A stretch of 12,115 nt of DNA from CAYPHJ01 sp964410485. GTDB taxonomy: Bacteria > Desulfobacterota > Binatia > UBA9968. Shown one piece after another: positions 7,583 to 12,115 of this stretch. Each line of letters opens with the position of its first letter. The stretch's first letter is position 1. The DNA is taken from positions 1 to 12,115 of the forward strand of contig CAYPHJ010000126.1 in assembly GCA_964410485.1 (NCBI GenBank), given 5' to 3'. A program made the translations under genes and the position numbers. A model generated the notes under the pieces. It was not told the origin of the DNA. It saw only the letters and a program-made list of their open reading frames with translations, and ran no database searches.

Positions 7583-8833
7583 CTAAGCGCTCTCCGCGGC
7601 CTTGGTGTATACGACAATCGGAGGTTCGTTTTTGATGACGACATCGTCTGAAATGACAACCTCCTTGATGTTGGGCTGGGAAGGCATGTCGTACATGATA
7701 TCGAGCATGATAGTTTCCATGATCGCCCGGAGCCCGCGGGCACCTGATTTTCGTTTCATGGCCTCACGAGCGATCGCCTTGAGGGCTTCTTCAGTAAATT
7801 TCAGGTGCACGCTTTCCATATCAAAAAGCTTTGAATACTGTTTCGTCAGAGCATTCTTGGGCTCTTTCAGAATCCGCACGAGGGCAGACTCGTCCAGCTC
7901 ATCGAGCGTGGCAATAACGGGCAACCGCCCGATGAATTCAGGAATCAACCCGAATTTTAGCAGATCTTCCGGCTGAACGTCATGCAACAACTCGGTCGGT
8001 CGCCTTCCATCCCTTTCTTCCCCCAGGCCGCCAAATCCCATACGTTTACGCCCTGTCCGCTTCCGAATGATATCCTCCAACCCGACAAAGGCGCCGCCAC
8101 AGATGAAAAGGATATTCGTGGTGTCAACCTGGAGGAACTCCTGCTGCGGGTGCTTCCTTCCCCCTTTCGGCGGAACGCTTGCCATAGTGCCTTCTATGAT
8201 CTTGAGTAACGCCTGCTGCACGCCTTCGCCCGAAACGTCGCGGGTGATCGACGGATTGTCGGATTTTCTTGAGATCTTATCAATTTCATCGATGTAGACA
8301 ATCCCGCGCTGCGCTTTTTCAACATCATAGTCAGCGGCCTGAAGCAAATTGAGAATTATATTCTCAACATCCTCGCCGACGTAACCGGCTTCCGTAAGAC
8401 TCGTAGCGTCGGCGATGGTAAACGGCACTTGGAGGAACCGCGCCAGCGTTTGCGCCAACAACGTCTTACCTGACCCCGTAGGTCCCAGAAGAAGGATATT
8501 GCTCTTCTGTAATTCTACATCGCCTGTCACCATCTGGCTGTCAATCCGTTTGTAATGATTGTGCACTGCCACCGCCAGTATCTTCTTGGCCCGTTCCTGC
8601 CCTATGACGTACTGATCGAGCACCCGCTTAATTTCCGCTGGCTTTGGAACATTCGAGGAAGCGCTCAGCGTCTCGTCATGGTCGCACTCTTCGGCGATAA
8701 TATCATTACACAAGTCAATGCATTCGTCACAGATGTACACCGTCGGGCCCGCGATAAGCTTGCGTACCTCGTCCTGGCTCTTTCCACAGAAAGAACATAC
8801 GAGATTTCCCGACCCGTGATCATGCTTTGGCAT
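7583..8833 (-). CDS. clpX: ClpXP protease ATP-binding subunit ClpX
   Basis: This is a hexameric AAA+ unfoldase that selects substrates and threads them into ClpP. The 416-residue product has the N-terminal C4 zinc-binding domain (C13, C16, C35, C38), Walker A GPTGSGKT (117-124), pore-1 loop GYVG (150-153), Walker B IVYIDEIDK (178-186) and the RKH pore loop (226-228). The ClpP-docking loop is MGF (265-267), a variant of the common IGF tripeptide. The start ATG at 8833 follows a G-rich ribosome-binding site (GGCGGGGG). It lies 40 nt after clpP and 15 nt before lon in the same orientation, consistent with one transcription unit. All residues needed for ATP hydrolysis are present. Confidence 0.98.
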   Translation of the reverse strand: MPKHDHGSGNLVCSFCGKSQDEVRKLIAGPTVYICDECIDLCNDIIAEECDHDETLSASSNVPKPAEIKRVLDQYVIGQERAKKILAVAVHNHYKRIDSQMVTGDVELQKSNILLLGPTGSGKTLLAQTLARFLQVPFTIADATSLTEAGYVGEDVENIILNLLQAADYDVEKAQRGIVYIDEIDKISRKSDNPSITRDVSGEGVQQALLKIIEGTMASVPPKGGRKHPQQEFLQVDTTNILFICGGAFVGLEDIIRKRTGRKRMGFGGLGEERDGRRPTELLHDVQPEDLLKFGLIPEFIGRLPVIATLDELDESALVRILKEPKNALTKQYSKLFDMESVHLKFTEEALKAIAREAMKRKSGARGLRAIMETIMLDIMYDMPSQPNIKEVVISDDVVIKNEPPIVVYTKAAESA

Positions 8834-8873
8834 AGAACCCCCGCCTTACCAAGATGGCTATGACTCCCGAGAA

Positions 8874-9476
8874 TTACTTCCTGAGATTACCGTCGGGCCG
8901 TGCTGCGATCACTTCGTCCACGAGCCCGTATTCTTGCGCTTGCTTTCCAGTCATGAAAAGATCGCGGTCCGTATCCTTCTCGATCTTTTTCAGACTTTGT
9001 CCTGTGTGCTTCATCAAAATCGTGTTGAGTTCCTCTCGCGTCCGCAGGATCTCCCGTGCATGGATGTCAATATCCGTGGCCTGCCCCTGAAAACCGCCGA
9101 GCGGCTGATGAATCATAATCCGCGAGTGGGGCAGCGCAAACCGCTTTCCCTTCACTCCAGCCGCGAGAAGCACAGCGCCCATGCTAGCGGCTTGGCCGAC
9201 ACACACAGTCGAGATCTGGGGCCTCACGTATTGCATGGTGTCGTAAATCGCGAGCCCGGCGGTAACGGAACCGCCGGGAGTATTGATGTAAAAGTAAATG
9301 TCTCTTTCGGGATCTTCAGACTCCAAAAATAACAGCTGCGCGGTAATCAAGTTCGCCACATCGTCGGTCACGATCGTTCCGAGAAAAACGATGCGATCTT
9401 TGAGCAAGCGAGAATAGATGTCATAGGCCCGCTCTCCGCGTCCTGTCTGTTCAACAACCATGGGAATGAAATTCAT
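8874..9476 (-). CDS. clpP: ATP-dependent Clp protease proteolytic subunit ClpP
   Basis: This is a tetradecameric serine peptidase that forms the degradation chamber of ClpXP. The 200-residue length is typical. The catalytic triad is complete: S98 in GQAASMGA, H123 in MIHQPLGG, and D172 in DTDRDLFM. The oxyanion-hole region NTPGGSV lies at 65-71. The N-terminus MNFIPMVVEQT includes the short segment that is normally removed by autoprocessing, so the mature enzyme probably starts a few residues in. It lies 33 nt after tig and 40 nt before clpX, the standard tig-clpP-clpX order. Confidence 0.98.
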   Translation of the reverse strand: MNFIPMVVEQTGRGERAYDIYSRLLKDRIVFLGTIVTDDVANLITAQLLFLESEDPERDIYFYINTPGGSVTAGLAIYDTMQYVRPQISTVCVGQAASMGAVLLAAGVKGKRFALPHSRIMIHQPLGGFQGQATDIDIHAREILRTREELNTILMKHTGQSLKKIEKDTDRDLFMTGKQAQEYGLVDEVIAARPDGNLRK

Positions 9477-9509
9477 TTTTGGTGAAACCCTTCAATTACG
9501 AGGAACATT

Positions 9510-10850
9510 TTAGCTTTTTTCAACCGCCTCAGCAACCTTCTGGATCTCTGGGCCAACCTCTTTGATGCTCGCATGCTCAAGCAAAAATTGGAGCGTTCGG
9601 TCAAAAACCAGCTGTGTGCGGAGCTCTTCCCGAGACTCAGGCTTCGAATAGTATTCGCGGAGTGTTTTTGCCCGCTCACCGGCACTCCTGGCCAGCTGAT
9701 CGACTCTTTCCTGAACCTCGCTATCCGAAACTTCGATTTTCTCGGTCGCTGCAATCTTTTCAACCAGCAGAGTCGCCTGTACCTGCCGCGCGGCCCGCGC
9801 TTCCAGATTTCTTCGAGTCTCTTCTGGTGTCACTTCCCGCTCCGCATCGGAAGCCGGCGGCAACTTCCCTTGGTACTGGTATCGCTCGATTAGATACCGG
9901 CTCTGGCGCTCTACCAAAGAGGGCGGCGCTGGAAAAGAATGCGATTGGAGCAGGCGATGGAGTAGTTGTTCCTTTAAGTCTTCTCGTTGAACTTGCTTTA
10001 ATTCCGCTTCGAGTCGTGTCGCAACCGCCGACTTCAGTTCGTCCAGCGAAGCGCATTCGCCGTAATCCTTGGCAAATTCATCATCCAGCACCGGCAGCAC
10101 TTTTTGTTTGATCTCGCGCACAATAACGGAAAACTCCACCATTTTTCCAGCGATCTCCCGATTTCGATAGTCTTGCGGATAATTAACCGCAACGACCCCG
10201 GAATCACCGCAGCTCATCCCAACAAGAGCGTCCTCAAATTGCGGCAGCGACTGGCCTCCACCGATTTCAATAACGTGATTTTCTCCCTTCGCACCTGCAA
10301 ATGCTTTGCCACCGACGCGCCCTTCAAAATCAACAACCACAAAATCTCCCCGTTCAACCACCGCCCGATCGGCCACCGGTTCAAGCCGGGCGTGACTTTC
10401 CTGAAGTCGGCGTAGCGCCTCCTCTACCTGAGCCGGCGTGACCGACACCCTGCTGCATTCAAGCTGGAGTCCCAAATAATCTTTGATTTCGAGATCGGGC
10501 TTGATCTCGAATTCGGCCGAGAACGAAAAAGGGCGGCCCTCTTCCAGATCATCGTTAGCCTCGACCTCGGGCCGAGAAACAATCTGCAGACCTCGCTGCC
10601 TGATTACCGTGCTGAGCGAGTCTTCGACCAGCTGGGAGCGAACCTGCCCCTTGATCTCATCGCCGTAAATACCCTGGAGTACGTTGCGTGGAATCTTTCC
10701 GGCACGAAAACCTTTCACGCGCACACGCCTTCCGAGAGTTTGATAGGCTCGCGAGAACTGATGCGCAACCGTTTCTGGCGGCAGTTCGACTCGTACTTTT
10801 CTGCGGATAGGTCCGAGCTCGTCGATGTCTATCTTCATATCTGCTTGCAT
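9510..10850 (-). CDS. tig: trigger factor (ribosome-associated chaperone and prolyl isomerase)
   Basis: Trigger factor docks at the ribosomal exit tunnel through L23 and folds nascent chains. From the ATG at 10850 the product is 446 residues. The N-terminal ribosome-binding domain carries the signature GFRAGKIPRNVL (47-58). An FKBP-type PPIase domain spans about 165-245 (with VVVDFEGRVGGKAF and GMSCGD), and a long helical SurA-like C-terminal chaperone region follows. Two starts are close together: 10850 has a weak GGCGGG 7 nt upstream, while the ATG at 10838 (MKIDIDEL) aligns better with family N-termini but lacks a ribosome-binding site. An upstream GTG at 10871 is possible but unlikely. 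It is the first protein gene of the tig-clpP-clpX-lon cluster, 107 nt after tRNA-Leu. Confidence 0.95.
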   Translation of the reverse strand: MQADMKIDIDELGPIRRKVRVELPPETVAHQFSRAYQTLGRRVRVKGFRAGKIPRNVLQGIYGDEIKGQVRSQLVEDSLSTVIRQRGLQIVSRPEVEANDDLEEGRPFSFSAEFEIKPDLEIKDYLGLQLECSRVSVTPAQVEEALRRLQESHARLEPVADRAVVERGDFVVVDFEGRVGGKAFAGAKGENHVIEIGGGQSLPQFEDALVGMSCGDSGVVAVNYPQDYRNREIAGKMVEFSVIVREIKQKVLPVLDDEFAKDYGECASLDELKSAVATRLEAELKQVQREDLKEQLLHRLLQSHSFPAPPSLVERQSRYLIERYQYQGKLPPASDAEREVTPEETRRNLEARAARQVQATLLVEKIAATEKIEVSDSEVQERVDQLARSAGERAKTLREYYSKPESREELRTQLVFDRTLQFLLEHASIKEVGPEIQKVAEAVEKS

Positions 10851-10957
10851 ACGCGAACCCGCCGGGCGCACGGCTATCCGACAACCGGGTATACGCGCCC
10901 GAACGAGTGATGGCCTAATAGCGTACCGACATACTAGGCAATGTTGAGGCGGTTCAT

Positions 10958-11040
10958 TGGTGCGAGAGGGGGGACTCGAACCCCCACGGTTGCCCGCTAG
11001 ATCCTAAGTCTAGTGCGTCTGCCAGTTCCGCCACTCTCGC
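10958..11040 (-). tRNA. tRNA-Leu(TAG)
   Basis: A complete 83-nt class II tRNA is visible on the minus strand, including CCA. The acceptor strand GCGAGAG pairs with CTCTCGC. The D arm is TGGCGGAACTGGCAGACGC, the anticodon loop CTTAGGA gives anticodon TAG (Leu), and the T loop is TTCGAGT. The variable arm is short for a leucine tRNA (roughly CGGGCAACCG). It sits just upstream of tig in the same orientation, as in several proteobacteria. Confidence 0.96.
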
Positions 11041-11076
11041 GATCATGAATACGTAAACAATTTTCCGCCAGGACGC

Positions 11077-11105
11077 AGAGTAAGAAACACGTAGAAGTAT
11101 GTCAA
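11077..11105 (-). promoter_or_regulatory. sigma-70-type promoter for tRNA-Leu and probably the tig cluster
   Basis: On the minus strand TTGACA (11105-11100) is 17 nt from TACTCT (11082-11077). The -35 match is perfect and the -10 keeps the three most conserved positions. Transcription would start near 11070, about 30 nt before the tRNA 5' end. I see no good promoter between tRNA-Leu and tig, so this is the best candidate for the whole downstream unit. Confidence 0.6.
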
Positions 11106-11122
11106 GCACGTCGCGGGCGTAC

Positions 11123-11470
11123 TCAGGGGGATGACTGCTCGCCGCTACAGTCAGAACAGGGGCAGAGTGCTCTCAGATATTCGTAGGTGTAAATACCGGT
11201 GCTATGGCCATCATGCCAAAGAAACTCGACCGCGTAATTGCCAACCGCCCGAATGCCTTGCAGCGTGACGCCGGGTACGGAAATAAATCTCCGCTGGCCG
11301 CCGTGGCCCTGACAGAGGGCGCAGGGGCAGTAACCGCGCAGATATTCCTCGGTGTACTCTCCTGCGTGGCCGTCGTTCCAGGTAATTCGTACGCCCCGTT
11401 TAGATTTGAGATGATTTATTTCCAGTGGAACTGGTTTTTCCACGACTATTTTGCCCGATTTAAGGCTCAT
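11123..11470 (-). CDS. DUF971 (GBBH-like N-terminal domain) small protein
   Basis: This 115-residue protein matches the DUF971 family, also described as the gamma-butyrobetaine-hydroxylase-like N-terminal domain. Free-standing members have no settled function, and some occur fused or next to Mrp/ApbC iron-sulfur carrier ATPases. The family hallmark appears twice: W31-N-DGH (33-35) with LRGYCPCALC (C48, C50, C53), and W85-H-DGH (87-89) with LRALCPCSDC (C103, C105, C108). Six cysteines plus two histidines in two matching sets suggest metal or Fe-S binding; this is inference. There is no signal peptide or membrane segment, so it is probably cytoplasmic. The ATG at 11470 has no clear Shine-Dalgarno sequence. 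A plausible promoter lies about 30 nt upstream. Before element insertion it probably lay downstream of the now-interrupted tRNA-Lys. Confidence 0.85.
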   Translation of the reverse strand: MSLKSGKIVVEKPVPLEINHLKSKRGVRITWNDGHAGEYTEEYLRGYCPCALCQGHGGQRRFISVPGVTLQGIRAVGNYAVEFLWHDGHSTGIYTYEYLRALCPCSDCSGEQSSP

Positions 11471-11499
11471 GCGCGGTGTATCTGGACAAACTAACGAAC

Positions 11500-11528
11500 A
11501 TTATGGCACCAGCGAAAAGCCGTAACAA
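11500..11528 (-). promoter_or_regulatory. putative sigma-70-type promoter for the DUF971 gene
   Basis: On the minus strand TTGTTA (11528-11523) is 17 nt from CATAAT (11505-11500), matching the consensus at 4 of 6 and 5 of 6 positions. The predicted start near 11493 would leave a leader of about 23 nt before the ATG at 11470. Confidence 0.5.
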
Positions 11529-11540
11529 CTTGGGAAGCTG

Positions 11541-11557
11541 TGCTGACGGGCTCAGCA
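11541..11557. other. short perfect hairpin downstream of the tRNA-Lys remnant
   Basis: TGCTGA (11541-11546) and TCAGCA (11552-11557) form a 6-bp stem around CGGGC. On the minus strand it lies 17 nt past the tRNA-Lys remnant CCA end. It could be the former terminator or 3'-processing structure of that tRNA, but no T tract follows. Confidence 0.4.
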
Positions 11558-11573
11558 TCGTACGCCAGAGATT

Positions 11574-11620
11574 TGGTGGGCCGCCGGAGACTCGAACTCC
11601 GGACCCGCTGATTAAGAGTC
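11574..11620 (-). other. 3' fragment of tRNA-Lys(CTT): probable attachment site (att) of an integrated element
   Basis: The minus strand carries 47 nt identical in layout to the 3' half of a tRNA-Lys: anticodon loop CTCTTAA with the 3' anticodon strand TCAGC, variable loop, T arm CGGAG-TTCGAGT-CTCCG, acceptor 3' strand GCGGCCC, discriminator A and CCA. Upstream of the loop the sequence AGAGA no longer pairs with TCAGC, and no D arm or acceptor 5' strand occurs in the rest of the window, so the gene is incomplete. Such displaced tRNA 3' ends typically mark one end of an element inserted by a tyrosine integrase at the anticodon loop. The CCA side faces the host DUF971 gene and the broken side faces a phage-like gene. 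The intact tRNA-Lys is expected at the far end, beyond this window. Confidence 0.8.
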
Positions 11621-11624
11621 TCTT
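11614..11624. repeat. 11-bp palindrome at the tRNA homology breakpoint
   Basis: AAGAG-T-CTCTT is a perfect inverted repeat around one central base. One half comes from the tRNA-Lys anticodon loop and the other from the non-tRNA side. Its place at the edge of homology fits the core-type recombinase binding site around a strand-exchange point, though a palindrome this short can also arise by chance. Confidence 0.5.
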
Positions 11625-11806
11625 CGGGTTTCCACTAAAACACAACACTGACGAAAAAAGCAAGGGATTGCAAGGCGTCACGCGCGGGGCGTTTGCTGAT
11701 TCTGGGCAGCGCTCTGCGCGTGGACGCGGACAAAACACGGACAAACAAAAGCGGGGGGGGTACTCCAGGCAAGGGTCACCCTCGTAGCGTGTCTTAAAAT
11801 CGATTT
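11621..11806. other. gene-less spacer between att site and phage-like gene
   Basis: No credible coding region is seen in these 186 bases; with the DUF971 promoter, hairpin and att fragment they complete a 336-base stretch without a protein gene (11471-11806). Visible features are two close copies of CGGACAAA (11727-11734 and 11738-11745), a third GGACAAA on the host side at 11484, and a run of eight G (11753-11760). A TAAAAT at 11795-11800 could be a -10 element lying 6 nt before the next ATG, but no matching -35 was found. No integrase or excisionase gene is present here. Confidence 0.6.
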
Positions 11807-12106
11807 ATGAGCCAAATTTACCGAGTAAGGCGCCACCGAATAAAAATTCTGCAAGAAGTGGCCGTGCCGATGTGGGGGTGGCTCTACTGGCGCCAAGTCT
11901 GCGAGACCTGGGCGGAGATCGACCGCGACAAATTGACAATTCGTTACCAACGAAACCTTTTGCCGGGTATGCGCGTCGTGGTCAATCACAGTGAGCATTA
12001 CGAGATCGTAGGGGTGATCGATCGAACACCCGGAAAAACGCGATTAGTCGAGTTACGAGTGAAAAGTCTGGCGGGTGAGACAATGCCACCCGCGCTGGAG
12101 GGATGA
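11807..12106 (+). CDS. phage head-closure / head-tail joining-like protein
   Basis: This 99-residue product resembles the small phage head-tail joining family (SPP1 gp16 / HK97-type head closure), which seals the portal after DNA packaging and receives the tail. Supporting features, in order, are a basic N-terminal RHRIKILQE, ETWAEI (the family's conserved tryptophan motif), LTIRYQRNLLPGMRV, HYEIVGVID, and a C-terminal beta strand LVELRVK. The family usually has roughly 20 residues between the tryptophan motif and the TIRY segment; here only DRDK intervenes, so the connecting loop is very short. There is no Shine-Dalgarno sequence before the ATG at 11807. The next gene starts inside its stop codon. 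It may be a real late gene or part of a decayed prophage. The family call is from memory of motifs and is moderately sure. Confidence 0.65.
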   Translation: MSQIYRVRRHRIKILQEVAVPMWGWLYWRQVCETWAEIDRDKLTIRYQRNLLPGMRVVVNHSEHYEIVGVIDRTPGKTRLVELRVKSLAGETMPPALEG

Positions 12107-12115
12107 ACAGCAACA
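12103..12115 (+). CDS. start of next phage-like gene (partial, cut by window end)
   Basis: An ATG at 12103 overlaps the preceding stop as ATGA and is preceded by a good ribosome-binding site, GGAGGG. Only four codons (M-N-S-N) are visible, so the product cannot be identified. In tailed phages the gene after head closure is often a tail-completion or minor tail protein, which makes that a reasonable expectation but no more. Confidence 0.5.

Noticed and set aside
10872..10957. Promoter or attenuator between tRNA-Leu and tig
   Set aside because: Only short, poorly spaced -35/-10-like words and a 4-bp CGGG/CCCG pairing are present, too weak to report as features.
11476..11787. Plus-strand open frame across the tRNA-Lys fragment, with PPETRTPDP
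   Set aside because: This is the same kind of artefact, an antisense tRNA read as protein. There is no ribosome-binding site and no recognisable domain.
11574..11806. Split, permuted or intron-containing tRNA-Lys instead of an att remnant
   Set aside because: I looked for a matching D arm and acceptor 5' strand on both sides within the window and found none. A very long intron cannot be excluded without the sequence to the right, but integration is the simpler reading.

Overview
The window looks like a chromosomal segment of a Gram-negative, diderm bacterium. LptF and LptG imply lipopolysaccharide export, and the order tig-clpP-clpX-lon-hup is a classic proteobacterial-type cluster. The linkage rplM-rpsI-argC and the compact gene packing would fit a deltaproteobacterial-type lineage or one of the related uncultured phyla. 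This is an impression from gene order and protein motifs; I cannot place the organism more precisely.

Layout. On the + strand, positions 36-2363 carry lptF and lptG, the two permease subunits of the LptB2FG exporter. They converge on a long minus-strand block. Read in the direction of transcription (right to left), the block contains a small DUF971 protein gene (11470-11123), tRNA-Leu(TAG), tig, clpP, clpX, lon, an HU-family gene, tRNA-Val(TAC), tRNA-Asp(GTC), rplM, rpsI and argC (ending at 2520). Sigma-70-like promoters are visible ahead of the DUF971 gene, ahead of tRNA-Leu (probably serving the tig-clpP-clpX-lon cluster too), and ahead of the HU gene (TTGACA-N17-TATAAA). No terminator or promoter is obvious between tRNA-Asp and rplM, so tRNAs, ribosomal proteins and argC may share transcripts.

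How the genes work together. Trigger factor folds nascent chains at the ribosome. ClpXP and Lon degrade unfolded or tagged proteins. HU compacts DNA. L13, S9 and the tRNAs belong to translation, and ArgC to arginine biosynthesis. This is ordinary core-genome content with intact catalytic residues throughout.

The unusual part is the right edge. At 11574-11620 (minus strand) lies the 3' 47 nt of a tRNA-Lys(CTT), running from the anticodon arm through the T arm to CCA, with no 5' half in the window. Homology to a tRNA stops next to an 11-bp palindrome in the anticodon loop. Less than 200 bp further right begins a small + strand gene resembling phage head-closure (head-tail joining) proteins, and a second gene starts by ATGA overlap at the window edge. 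I read this as the host/element junction (att site) of an integrated phage or phage-derived element that continues beyond the window.
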